A stretch of DNA of 56,508 bases from Rhizobacter sp. Root1238 (lineage in GTDB: Bacteria; Pseudomonadota; Gammaproteobacteria; Burkholderiales; Burkholderiaceae_C): the NCBI RefSeq assembly GCF_001425825.1, contig NZ_LMDM01000024.1, positions 1 to 56,508 of the forward strand, read 5' to 3'. Below, one piece after another: positions 1-7,436 of this stretch; position 1 is the first letter of the stretch, and the number at the start of each line of letters is the position of its first letter. The notes under the pieces are model-generated. The model searched no databases, was not told the origin of the DNA, and saw only the letters and a program-made list of their open reading frames with translations. A program made the translations under genes and the position numbers.

Positions 1-1
1 G

Positions 2-61
2 AACCAATTCGCTGTGGTCTACGAGGAGCGATTCACACTGCCGGCGCACGGCAGTCGATAA
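2..61 (+). CDS. possible C-terminal end of an upstream gene
   Basis: An open frame runs in from the window edge and ends in TAA at 59-61, coding for 19 residues that end in LPAHGSR. It is too short to identify. Up to the terminator at 263 nothing else looks coding, so this may be the tail of a gene outside the window or chance. Confidence 0.2.
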   Translation, partial: NQFAVVYEERFTLPAHGSR

Positions 62-262
62 GCGAGTCGGCCAATAGCCAATTCAGCTCAACCGCCTCGC
101 ACACAGAAATCCTGACAGCCCCTCTCAACGAGGAGGCTCTTCAAGCACCAACGACGCAGAATGGATTTCTGTTTGTGGCATTGGCGGCGCCAGGGTTCCT
201 CAGGGAGAACACTCCATGCATCCGCAGGTATCTCGGTATAGGCGGGCATGAAATCGGCAAGT

Positions 263-308
263 CACAAAGCAAAACAGCCCTCGCGTTGAGGGCTGTTTTT
301 GCTTTGTG
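263..308 (-). terminator. bidirectional intrinsic terminator after arginase
   Basis: A long near-perfect hairpin has arms at about 263-282 and 288-308. The GC core is CAGCCCTC/GAGGGCTG, flanked by an A run on one side and a T run on the other. It lies 13 bases past the arginase stop and would also stop rightward transcription entering from the left. Confidence 0.85.
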
Positions 309-320
309 GACCGTTCGTCC

Positions 321-1235
321 CTACTTCCTCATCAACGTACTCTTCCCGAACAACGACTCGATCAGGTCCACCGCCACCTCTGCCGTCCGGTTGCGTACAT
401 CCAGCGCCGGGTTCAGCTCCATCACGTCGAGCGACCCGAGCCGCCCGGTGTCGGCGATCATCTCCATGCACAGCTGCGCCTCGCGATACGTCGGCCCGCC
501 GCGCACCGTGGTGCCGACACCCGGCGCCACGTCCGGATCAAGAAAGTCGACGTCGAAGCTCACGTGCAAATGCGTGTTCGCATCCAGCGTCGCCAGCGCC
601 AGCTCCATCGCATGCCGCATCCCCATCTCGTCGATGTAGCGCATGTCGAAGACCTCCAGGTCCATCTCGTGCACGAAGCGCTTCTCGCCCTCGTCGACGC
701 TGCGGATGCCGATCTGCCGGATCCACTTCGGGTTGATCGCCGGCACGTGCCCGCCGATCTCGATCAGCTCCTTCGGGCCGTGGCCGCACAGGCAGGCCAC
801 CGGCATGCCGTGCAGGTTGCCGCTCGGCGTCAGGATGTTGGTGTTGAAGTCGGCATGCGCATCGAGCCACAGGATGCGCAGCTTCCTGCCCGTCTCGCGG
901 CAGTGCCGCGACACCGCGCTGATCGACCCCAGCCCCAAGCAGTGGTCGCCGCCCAGCAGGATCGGCAGCCGCCCCAGTACCAGCTCGGCATGCACCGCGT
1001 TGTGCACCGACTGGTTCCAGGCCACCACCTCGTGCAGGTGGCGGTAGCCGTCGGTCGGCGGTAGCCACGGGTTCGACGGGCCGGTCAGGTTGCCGCGGTC
1101 GGCCACCTCCAGCCCGTGCCCTTCGAGCACCGGCACGATGTTGGCCACGCGCAAGGCCTCCGGCCCCATGCTGGAGCCGCGGGTGCCGGCGCCGATGTCG
1201 GTCGGGGCGCCGATGATGCTGATCTGTTTGCTCAT
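321..1235 (-). CDS. rocF: arginase
   Basis: A 304-residue cytosolic arginase of the ureohydrolase family, hydrolysing L-arginine to ornithine and urea with a binuclear manganese centre. The metal-binding motifs are all present: GGDH at residues 95-98, DAHAD at 125-129 and SFDVDFLDP at 226-234, followed by PGVGTTVRGG, which is typical of arginase. Length matches the family norm. The start MSKQISIIGAPTD is the usual arginase N-terminus. It is the last of four leftward genes (GntR, IMPase, LOG, arginase) and is followed by a strong terminator. Agmatinase is the main alternative, but the APTDIGAG start and the VGTTVRGG segment favour arginase. Confidence 0.92.
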   Translation of the reverse strand: MSKQISIIGAPTDIGAGTRGSSMGPEALRVANIVPVLEGHGLEVADRGNLTGPSNPWLPPTDGYRHLHEVVAWNQSVHNAVHAELVLGRLPILLGGDHCLGLGSISAVSRHCRETGRKLRILWLDAHADFNTNILTPSGNLHGMPVACLCGHGPKELIEIGGHVPAINPKWIRQIGIRSVDEGEKRFVHEMDLEVFDMRYIDEMGMRHAMELALATLDANTHLHVSFDVDFLDPDVAPGVGTTVRGGPTYREAQLCMEMIADTGRLGSLDVMELNPALDVRNRTAEVAVDLIESLFGKSTLMRK

Positions 1236-1299
1236 GGTGTGTGCAAGAAGGTGTGGTTGCAGGCAGCTCGTGACCGGTGCAACGGGTTCGTCGGCGAGC

Positions 1300-2211
1300 T
1301 CAGGTGTCGATCTCGAAGTGGTTCTTGTCGTCGGGGTCGATGTCGCGCAGCTCGAAGCCGTACTCCGCCTCCAGCAGGCTCCACGCCTCTTCGGCCGTCT
1401 CGACGAAACGGAACAGCTGCAGGTCGACCTCGCTGATCATGCCGGTCTGCACCAGCAGGTCGAAGTTGATCAGCTGCGTCCAGAACTCGCGCCCGAACAG
1501 CAGGATCGGCCGGCGCCGGCACTTGCCGGTCTGGATCAGCGTCAGCGCCTCGAACATCTCGTCGAGCGTGCCGAAGCCGCCGGGGAAGCACACCAGCCCG
1601 ATGCTGCGCATCAGGAAGTGCATCTTGCGCATGCCGAAGTAGTGGAACTGGAAGCACAGCTCCGGCGTGATGTAGGGGTTCGGCGCCTGCTCGTGCGGCA
1701 GCACGATGTTCAGCCCGATGCTCTTGCCGCCGATCTCGTGCGCGCCGCGGTTGCCGGCTTCCATGATGCCGGGGCCGCCGCCGGTCACGACGTAGATCGG
1801 CGTGCTCAGCGCCTTCGATTTCAGCGTGACGATCTCGGCGAAGCGGCGCGCTTCTTCGTAGAAGCGCGACATTGCCATGTGCCGCTCGGCGATGCGCAGC
1901 GCGGTGGCGTCGCCGGCCGCCCGGGCATCGCTCAGCAGGCGCTGCGCGACATCGGGCGACACGATGCGCGCGCTGCCGAAGATCACGATCGTCGACTCGA
2001 TGCCCTGCTCGGTCTGCACCAGCTCGGGCTTCAGCAGCTCCAGCTGCATGCGCACCGGGCGCAACTCTTCGCGCAGCAGGAAGGTGGTGTCGGTGAACGC
2101 CAGCCGGTAGGCGCTTTCGGGGCCGTCGTACAGGTTCGGGGCGTTCGGTTTGGCGGCCTCCTGGCGGGCCGAAGGGAAGTTGCGGGCGGTGAGGTCGGTT
2201 CGCTTGTCCAT
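1300..2211 (-). CDS. LOG family protein (TIGR00730-like)
   Basis: A 303-residue Rossmann-fold protein of the LOG/lysine-decarboxylase-like family, whose studied members are nucleoside 5'-monophosphate phosphoribohydrolases (cytokinin-activating type). Diagnostic motifs are VTGGGPGIMEAGNRGA in the middle and PGGFGTLDE in the last third, the nucleotide-binding and catalytic signature. About 60 residues precede the core domain. The reading frame stays open much further upstream, but homology-like sequence begins at MDKRTDL (ATG at 2211), just after the IMPase stop at 2256. The substrate is not shown by the sequence; a housekeeping nucleotide-salvage role is the safest inference. Confidence 0.85.
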   Translation of the reverse strand: MDKRTDLTARNFPSARQEAAKPNAPNLYDGPESAYRLAFTDTTFLLREELRPVRMQLELLKPELVQTEQGIESTIVIFGSARIVSPDVAQRLLSDARAAGDATALRIAERHMAMSRFYEEARRFAEIVTLKSKALSTPIYVVTGGGPGIMEAGNRGAHEIGGKSIGLNIVLPHEQAPNPYITPELCFQFHYFGMRKMHFLMRSIGLVCFPGGFGTLDEMFEALTLIQTGKCRRRPILLFGREFWTQLINFDLLVQTGMISEVDLQLFRFVETAEEAWSLLEAEYGFELRDIDPDDKNHFEIDT

Positions 2212-2255
2212 GGCGCGCAGCTTAACGCCGTCCCGGGGCTGAAATCGGCCGGGAA

Positions 2256-3077
2256 TCACCCCGTCGGCGACAGCAGCGCATCGAAGGCATCGCGCATCGC
2301 CGGCGTGCTGGCGGCGAGCGAGCGGCTCTCGAGCAGCGGCAGCCCGTCGCGCGCGACGATGCCGGCCCCCGCTTCCTGCAGCAGCACGATGCCGGCGGCG
2401 GCATCCCAGGCACCCATGTCGTGCTCCCAGAACGCGTCGATCCGGCCGGCAGCCAGGTAGGCCAGCTCCAATGCCATCGAGCCCGAGCGCCGCACGCCGC
2501 CGAAGCTGCGCAGCACCCGGCCGAACTCGCCCAGGTAGCTCGCCATGCGCGGCGAGGTGGGCTTCGGAAACACCGTCGCGGCCAGCGCGTCGATCGGCCG
2601 GGCCCGGTCGGCGCATTGCAGCGCTGCGCCGTTCAGCCGCGCGCCGCGTCCGCGGATGGCCGCGAAGAACTCGTTGCGACAGGGGTCGAAGATGGTGCCC
2701 AGCACCGGCGCGCCGTCGACCACCAGCGCGATCGACACCGCGTACTGCGGGTAGCCGCGCAGGTAGTTGGCCGTGCCGTCCAGCGGGTCGACGACCCACA
2801 GCGGCGGTTCGCCATCGCCGGCCACGGCCGCCTCGCGCCGGCCGGTCTCTTCGCCGAGGAAGGCATGGCCCGGGTAGGCGCGGCGCACCACGTCGAGGAT
2901 CTGCTGCTCGGCCTCGTGGTCGATCTCGCTGGCCAGGTCGCCTGGCTGCTTGCGCAGCAGCGCCACCGCGTTCAGCCGCGAGCGCGAAGCCTGCAGATGG
3001 GCACCGGCCGCGCGGGCCGCGCGTTCGGCCACTTGGTAAGCGGCGAGCAGGTCGAGGGAGCCGGTCAGAGCAGTCAT
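2256..3077 (-). CDS. inositol monophosphatase family protein
   Basis: A 273-residue member of the Mg-dependent IMPase/FBPase/HisN phosphatase superfamily. The metal-binding residues are visible as GEET, then WVVDPLDGTANYLRGYPQYAVS, and near the C-terminus HDMGAWDAAAGIVLLQEAG. The ATG at 3077 overlaps the TGA of the GntR gene (ATGA, 3074-3077), so the two are probably translationally coupled. Known family substrates include inositol phosphate, histidinol phosphate and PAP; the sequence does not decide between them. Coupling to the putative sulfolactate regulator suggests a role related to that pathway, for example dephosphorylating a phosphorylated organosulfonate or PAP, but that is inference only. 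Confidence 0.88.
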   Translation of the reverse strand: MTALTGSLDLLAAYQVAERAARAAGAHLQASRSRLNAVALLRKQPGDLASEIDHEAEQQILDVVRRAYPGHAFLGEETGRREAAVAGDGEPPLWVVDPLDGTANYLRGYPQYAVSIALVVDGAPVLGTIFDPCRNEFFAAIRGRGARLNGAALQCADRARPIDALAATVFPKPTSPRMASYLGEFGRVLRSFGGVRRSGSMALELAYLAAGRIDAFWEHDMGAWDAAAGIVLLQEAGAGIVARDGLPLLESRSLAASTPAMRDAFDALLSPTG

Positions 3078-3844
3078 CGGGCGGCATCCTTTCGGGACAA
3101 CAGGCTGACGTAGTCGTGCTGCGCGGTGTTGATGATCGATTCGCGGTGCTCCACCGGCTTGTCGCCGAAGGTCAGCGCGACGCGGTGCACCTGCATCACC
3201 GGCAGACCGGCTGCGATGCCGAGCACCCGCGACGCATGGCGGTCGGCGGCCGCGGCGCGGGCACGCTCGCGCGCATGCACGACGGTGATGCCGAACTCGC
3301 TCTGGTACAGCTGGTACAGCGTGCTCGGCCGCTCGCGCAGGCGCTTTTCGGTCAGGCCCTTGAAGAGGCCGGCCGGCAGCGTCAGCCGGTCGAGGATCAC
3401 CGCGCGGCCCTGCAGTGCGAGCCGGTTCTCGAACTGGAACGCGGCATCGCCGGCGCGCAGGTTCAGCGCCTCGGCCTGCGCGTCGTCCAGCTTCACGCGG
3501 TCGAACGACAGCAGCTCGACCGACGGCGCCTCGCGCAACCCGTCGGCGCGCTCGACGTAGAAGAACTGGAACAGGAAGCGGTCGGGCGAGTGCGTCGCAA
3601 CGAAGGTGCCGCGGCCCTGGCGCCGCACCAGGATGTGCTCGGCCGACAGCTCGTCGACCGCCTTGCGCAGCGTGCCGATCGACACGCCGAACGCCTGCGC
3701 CAGCTCGGTCTCGCTGGGCAGCGTGCTGCCGGGGGCCCAGGTGCCGCCCTCGATCGCCTGCAGCAGTGCGCGCTTGACGACGCGGTACAGCGGCATGCCG
3801 GCCGCCTCGGGCGCGATGGCGGCGAAGTGCTGGCTGGCGGGCAT
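3074..3844 (-). CDS. GntR family regulator, HutC/UTRA type (putative SuyR)
   Basis: A 256-residue transcription factor. Residues about 18-85 form the GntR winged helix (LYRVVKRALLQAI, LPSETELAQAFGVSIGTLRKAVDEL, RRQGRGTFV). The rest is a UTRA effector-binding domain with the late segment PVMQVHRVALTFGDKPVEHRES. It is divergent from suyA, with 132 bases between start codons containing an inverted repeat and a promoter, so regulation of the suy operon with sulfolactate or a related ligand as effector is likely (inference). No Shine-Dalgarno precedes its ATG, and a TAGAAT -10-like box lies only 7 bases upstream, compatible with a leaderless mRNA. Confidence 0.88.
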   Translation of the reverse strand: MPASQHFAAIAPEAAGMPLYRVVKRALLQAIEGGTWAPGSTLPSETELAQAFGVSIGTLRKAVDELSAEHILVRRQGRGTFVATHSPDRFLFQFFYVERADGLREAPSVELLSFDRVKLDDAQAEALNLRAGDAAFQFENRLALQGRAVILDRLTLPAGLFKGLTEKRLRERPSTLYQLYQSEFGITVVHARERARAAAADRHASRVLGIAAGLPVMQVHRVALTFGDKPVEHRESIINTAQHDYVSLLSRKDAAR

Positions 3845-3850
3845 CCGGGG

Positions 3851-3877
3851 ATTCTACGTCCAGGTGATCCAGGTCAA
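3851..3877 (-). promoter_or_regulatory. possible promoter of the GntR gene
   Basis: On the minus strand a TTGACC box (3877-3872) and a TAGAAT box (3856-3851) are 15 bases apart. The -10 box would place the start of transcription at or near the ATG at 3844. The short spacer makes the call tentative. Confidence 0.3.
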
Positions 3878-3880
3878 TCA

Positions 3881-3896
3881 AGTCATATGGATGACT
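3881..3896. promoter_or_regulatory. putative GntR operator
   Basis: The perfect inverted repeat AGTCAT-ATGG-ATGACT lies between the divergent GntR and suyA genes, directly next to the -35 box of the suyA promoter. Size and position suit a GntR dimer site that could block both promoters. A direct repeat CCAGGTgatCCAGGT lies just to its left (3859-3873). Confidence 0.5.
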
Positions 3897-3899
3897 CGT

Positions 3900-3928
3900 T
3901 TGACAGCCAGGAAGCGCCGGTCGATATT
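3900..3928 (+). promoter_or_regulatory. sigma70-type promoter of the suy operon
   Basis: TTGACA at 3900-3905 is a consensus -35. GATATT at 3923-3928 follows after exactly 17 bases as the -10. It lies about 50 bases upstream of suyA and abuts the inverted repeat at 3881-3896. Confidence 0.6.
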
Positions 3929-3976
3929 CGCCGCCATCGATGCAGGCAGCCGCCGTTGCGCGGCAGGAGGTTCCGG

Positions 3977-4258
3977 ATGATTCATTTCGTATTGCACGAC
4001 GCCCACGACAGCGTCGCGGTGGTGGTGGTCGAAGGCGTGAAGGCCGGCATGCCGCTGGCCGGCTGGATCATGGACGAGGACCGCATGACCGAGCTGGTCG
4101 CGCGGCAGGACATCCCGATCGGCCACAAGGTCGCGCTGCGCGACATGGCGGTCGGCGACACGGTGCTGAAGTACGGCATCGACATGGGCAAGGTGGTCGC
4201 GCCGATCAAGGCCGGCGAGCATGCGCATGTGCAGAACATCAAGACCAAACGCTGGTAA
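3977..4258 (+). CDS. suyA: (2R)-sulfolactate sulfo-lyase small subunit SuyA (UxaA N-terminal/SAF family)
   Basis: A 93-residue SAF-domain protein beginning [17 protein letters not shown] and ending in [13 protein letters not shown]. The HVQN-(I/L) ending is typical of the small subunits or N-terminal domains of altronate/galactarate dehydratases and of sulfolactate sulfo-lyase. A strong AGGAGG (3965-3970) precedes the ATG. It is followed after 11 bases by the large subunit. Two separate subunits plus the two downstream dehydrogenases match the known sulfolactate pathway (SuyAB, SlcC, ComC) better than hexuronate metabolism. Assignment to sulfolactate rather than another hydroxy acid is inference from context. 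Confidence 0.75.
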   Translation: MIHFVLHDAHDSVAVVVVEGVKAGMPLAGWIMDEDRMTELVARQDIPIGHKVALRDMAVGDTVLKYGIDMGKVVAPIKAGEHAHVQNIKTKRW

Positions 4259-4269
4259 CGGGATCCACC

Positions 4270-5445
4270 ATGGCAGTCATTTCAAAGAACACCACCTTCC
4301 TCGGCTACCGCCGCGAAAACGGCCGTGTCGGTGTCCGCAACCACGTGATCATCCTGCCGCTCGACGACCTGTCGAACGCCGCGGCCGAGGCCGTCGCCCA
4401 CAACATCAAGGGCACGATGGCGATCCCGCACCCATACGGCCGGTTGCAGTTCGGCGCCGACCTCGACCTGCACTTCCGCACGCTGATCGGTGCCGGCTGC
4501 AACCCGAACGTCGCGGCGGTCGTCGTGATCGGCATCGAGGACGGCTGGACGAAGAAGGTGGTCGACGGCATCGCCGCCACCGGCAAGCCGGTCACAGGCT
4601 TCGGCATCGAAGGCCACGGCGACCACGACACCATCCTGCGCGCCTCGCGCATCGCCCGCGAATACGTGCAGTGGGCGAGCGAGAAGCAGCGCGAAGCCTG
4701 CGCCATCAGCGAGCTGTGGGTGTCGACCAAGTGCGGCGAATCCGACACCACCTCCGGCTGCGGCGCAAACCCGACGGTGGGCAACGCCTTCGACAAGCTG
4801 CACCCGCTGGGCAGCACGCTGTGCTTCGGCGAAACGTCCGAGATCACCGGTGGCGAGCAGATCGTCGCGGCGCGCTGTGCGACCGATGCGGTGCGCGAGC
4901 GCTTCATGTTCATGTTCAACCGCTACCAGGACATGATCAACCGCCACAAGACCAGCGACCTCTCCGACAGCCAGCCGACCAAGGGCAACATCGCCGGCGG
5001 GCTGACGACGATCGAGGAGAAGGCGCTCGGCAACATCCAGAAGATCGGCAAGGTCTGCACCGTCGACGGCGTGATCGACAAGGCCGAGATCCCGACGCAC
5101 CCCGGCCTGTGGTTCATGGATTCGTCGTCGGCCGCGGCCGAGATGGTGACGCTGTGCGCCGCGTCGGGCTTTGCAGTGCACTTCTTCCCGACCGGCCAGG
5201 GCAACGTGATCGGCAACCCGATCGTGCCGGTGATCAAGATCTGCGCGAACCCGCGCACCGTGCGGCTGATGGGCGAGCACATCGACGTCGACACCTCGGG
5301 GCTGCTCCAGCGCGAGATCACGCTCGACCAGGCGGGCGACCAATTGCTCGAATCGATGCTGCGCACCGCGAACGGCCGGCTCACGTCGGCCGAAGCGCTC
5401 GGCCACCGCGAGTTCGTTCTCACCCGCCTCTTCGAGAGCGCATGA
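4270..5445 (+). CDS. suyB: (2R)-sulfolactate sulfo-lyase large subunit SuyB (UxaA family)
   Basis: A 391-residue UxaA-family catalytic subunit. With SuyA it would cleave (R)-3-sulfolactate to pyruvate and sulfite using an iron-dependent site. Early residues [18 protein letters not shown] are the family signature. The Cys-rich segment [15 protein letters not shown] at residues 154-168 supplies probable metal or Fe-S ligands, and [22 protein letters not shown] occurs near residue 320. Length fits stand-alone large subunits, whereas altronate dehydratase UxaA of E. coli is a single chain of about 495 residues. It stands 11 bases after suyA and 7 bases before the SlcC-like gene. No sulfite-handling gene is seen in the window. 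Confidence 0.75.
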   Translation: MAVISKNTTFLGYRRENGRVGVRNHVIILPLDDLSNAAAEAVAHNIKGTMAIPHPYGRLQFGADLDLHFRTLIGAGCNPNVAAVVVIGIEDGWTKKVVDGIAATGKPVTGFGIEGHGDHDTILRASRIAREYVQWASEKQREACAISELWVSTKCGESDTTSGCGANPTVGNAFDKLHPLGSTLCFGETSEITGGEQIVAARCATDAVRERFMFMFNRYQDMINRHKTSDLSDSQPTKGNIAGGLTTIEEKALGNIQKIGKVCTVDGVIDKAEIPTHPGLWFMDSSSAAAEMVTLCAASGFAVHFFPTGQGNVIGNPIVPVIKICANPRTVRLMGEHIDVDTSGLLQREITLDQAGDQLLESMLRTANGRLTSAEALGHREFVLTRLFESA

Positions 5446-5452
5446 TCCGGCG

Positions 5453-6358
5453 ATGAAGATCCTCATCACCGAATTCATGGACGCGCCGGCGGTGGCGCGG
5501 CTGTCGTCGCGTCACGAGGTCATCCACGAGGCGACGCTGGTCGACGACACGCCGCGCCTGCTGAAGCTCGCCGCGAGCGCCGATGCGATCATCGTGCGCA
5601 ACCGCACGCAGGTGCGCGGCGAGCTGCTGGCGGCGCTCGCGCGCTGCAAGGTGGTCGGTCGGCTCGGCGTCGGGCTCGACAACATCGACCTGGCCGGCTG
5701 CGAGGCGCGCGGCATCCGCGTGATCCCGGCCACCGGCGCCAATGCGCAGAGCGTGGCCGAGTACGTCGTCGCGACCGCGATGCTGCTGCTGCGCGGCGCC
5801 TACGGCGCGACCGCCGAGGTGGCGGCAGGCCAGTGGCCGCGCGCCGCGCTGACCAACGGTCGCGAGATCGGCGGCAAGACGCTGGGGCTGGTCGGCTATG
5901 GCTCGATCGGGCAGCTGACCGGGCGCCTGGCACGCCTGCTGGGCATGCAGGTCGTCGCGCACGATGCGGCGATGCCGGCCGGCGCCGACGTGCCGTCGCT
6001 CGCGCTCGACGCACTGCTGGCGCAGGCCGATGTCGTCAGCCTGCATGTGCCGCTGCTCGACAGCACGCGCCACCTGATCGACGCACGGCGCCTGACCGCG
6101 ATGAAGCCCGGCGCGGTGCTGATCAACACCGCGCGCGGCGGCGTCGTCGACGAGGCAGCACTGGCCGAGGCGCTGCGCGACGGGCACCTCGCGGGCGCGG
6201 CGCTCGATGTGTTCGAGACCGAGCCGCTGCCCGCCGGCAGCCCGCTCGCCGGCTGCCCGAACCTGCTGCTGACGCCGCACATCGCCGGCGTCACCGCCGA
6301 GGCCAACGAGCGCGTGTCGTCATTGATCGCCGACAAGGTGCTGGAGGCCCTGGCATGA
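5453..6358 (+). CDS. slcC: D-isomer 2-hydroxyacid dehydrogenase, SlcC-like ((S)-sulfolactate dehydrogenase)
   Basis: A 301-residue NAD-dependent dehydrogenase of the phosphoglycerate-dehydrogenase family. GRLGVGLDNIDL at residues 69-80 lies in the substrate domain. GLVGYGSIGQLTGRLARLLG near 145-164 is the NAD-binding motif. NTARGGVVDEAAL holds the catalytic Arg228, and PHIAGVTAEANERVS the catalytic His276. In Chromohalobacter salexigens a protein of this family, SlcC, oxidises (S)-sulfolactate to sulfopyruvate and with ComC forms a two-enzyme racemase. The same pairing is present here. Its TGA overlaps the ATG of the comC-like gene (6355-6358), showing tight coupling. Confidence 0.78.
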   Translation: MKILITEFMDAPAVARLSSRHEVIHEATLVDDTPRLLKLAASADAIIVRNRTQVRGELLAALARCKVVGRLGVGLDNIDLAGCEARGIRVIPATGANAQSVAEYVVATAMLLLRGAYGATAEVAAGQWPRAALTNGREIGGKTLGLVGYGSIGQLTGRLARLLGMQVVAHDAAMPAGADVPSLALDALLAQADVVSLHVPLLDSTRHLIDARRLTAMKPGAVLINTARGGVVDEAALAEALRDGHLAGAALDVFETEPLPAGSPLAGCPNLLLTPHIAGVTAEANERVSSLIADKVLEALA

Positions 6359-7353
6359 CGGTGATGACGATGGACGACGCGCGCCGGCGCGTCGCGGCCG
6401 CGCTGCAGCGCGCCGGTGCCAACGCCGCGATGGCCGAATCGACCGCCCGCGCGCTGGTGCTGGCCGAGGCGCAGGGCCTCGCGTCGCACGGGCTGAGCCG
6501 CGTCGCGCAGTACAGCGGCCACCTGCGCTGCGACCGCGTCAACGGCGCGGCGCAGCCGCAGGTCGTCAAGCGCAAGGGTGCCGCGCTGGTCGTGGATGCG
6601 CAGGAGGGGCTCGCGTTCCCGGCCTGCGACCTGGCCATCGCCGAGGCGATCCGCACGGCCGGCGAGCTCGGCATCTGCATCGTCGGCGTCGTCAACAGCC
6701 ACCACTGCGGCGTCGTCGTCGACCACCTGCGCGCGGTCACCGCGGCCGGCATGGCGGGGCTCGGTTTCTCGAACTCGCCGTCGGCGATGCCGGCGGCCGG
6801 CGGAAAGCACCCGATCTTCGGCACCAACCCGGTGGCCGCCGCCTTCCCCCGGCGTGGCGCCGACCCGCTGCTGATCGACCTGAGCCTCAGCGAGGTCGCG
6901 CGCGGCAAGCTGATGGTGGCCGCGAAGGAAGGCCGCAGCATCCCGCTCGGCTGGGCGCTCGACGCGAACGGCGAGCCCACCACCGACCCGAAGGCCGGCA
7001 TGGAAGGCTCGATGCTCGCGATCGGCGCGGCCAGCAGCCCGAAGGGCGCGATGCTGGCGCTGGTGGTCGAGCTGCTGGTCACGGCGCTGATCGGCGCGAA
7101 CTTCGGCTTCGAGGCGTCGAGCTTCTTCGTCGACGAAGGCAACCGGCCGCACCTGGGCCAGACCTTCATCGTGATCGACCCGGGCGCGCTGGCCGGGCGC
7201 GAGATGTTCCTGGACCGGCTGGAGGTGCTGGTGCACGAGATGCTGCGCGACGACGGCGTGCGACTGCCCGGCGCGCGGCGCGAGCAGCTGCGGCGCGCCG
7301 CGGAGCGCGATGGACTGAACGTGTCGGAGGCGCTAGCGCAACAGCTGTCCTGA
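6355..7353 (+). CDS. comC: Ldh2/malate dehydrogenase family oxidoreductase, ComC-like ((R)-sulfolactate dehydrogenase)
   Basis: A 332-residue NAD(P)-dependent reductase of the Ldh2 (malate/L-lactate/sulfolactate dehydrogenase) family, unrelated to classical lactate dehydrogenases. Visible family features are SHGLSRV near residue 43, VVNSHHCGVVVDH with the catalytic His, GGKHPIFGTNPVAAAFPR and the substrate-binding segment LIDLSLSEVARGKL. ComC reduces sulfopyruvate to (R)-sulfolactate, the substrate of SuyAB. The ATG at 6355 overlaps the slcC stop; a second ATG at 6364 is also possible. Together SlcC and ComC would convert (S)- into (R)-sulfolactate. The assignment is from operon context and family. 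Confidence 0.78.
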   Translation: MTVMTMDDARRRVAAALQRAGANAAMAESTARALVLAEAQGLASHGLSRVAQYSGHLRCDRVNGAAQPQVVKRKGAALVVDAQEGLAFPACDLAIAEAIRTAGELGICIVGVVNSHHCGVVVDHLRAVTAAGMAGLGFSNSPSAMPAAGGKHPIFGTNPVAAAFPRRGADPLLIDLSLSEVARGKLMVAAKEGRSIPLGWALDANGEPTTDPKAGMEGSMLAIGAASSPKGAMLALVVELLVTALIGANFGFEASSFFVDEGNRPHLGQTFIVIDPGALAGREMFLDRLEVLVHEMLRDDGVRLPGARREQLRRAAERDGLNVSEALAQQLS

Positions 7354-7436
7354 AGCTACGACTTTCCGCGCATATCGATAGGTTTGCAGCGAACCCGCGT
7401 CGCGGGCAGCATGCCGGCCATTTGAAGGAGACGAGC

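Noticed and set aside
175-639. Plus-strand frame over the arginase terminator and 3' end
   Set aside because: Crosses a strong terminator and overlaps arginase; no ribosome-binding site or domain.
2471-3976. Long plus-strand extension upstream of suyA in the same frame
   Set aside because: It overlaps two leftward genes with clear domains and has low-complexity Arg/Pro/Ala composition; the suyA start has its own AGGAGG.
3977-5445. Altronate or galactarate dehydratase as the identity of the two-subunit lyase
   Set aside because: Not excluded, but the SlcC-like and ComC-like genes and a Bug receptor in the same operon, with no hexuronate genes, fit sulfolactate better.
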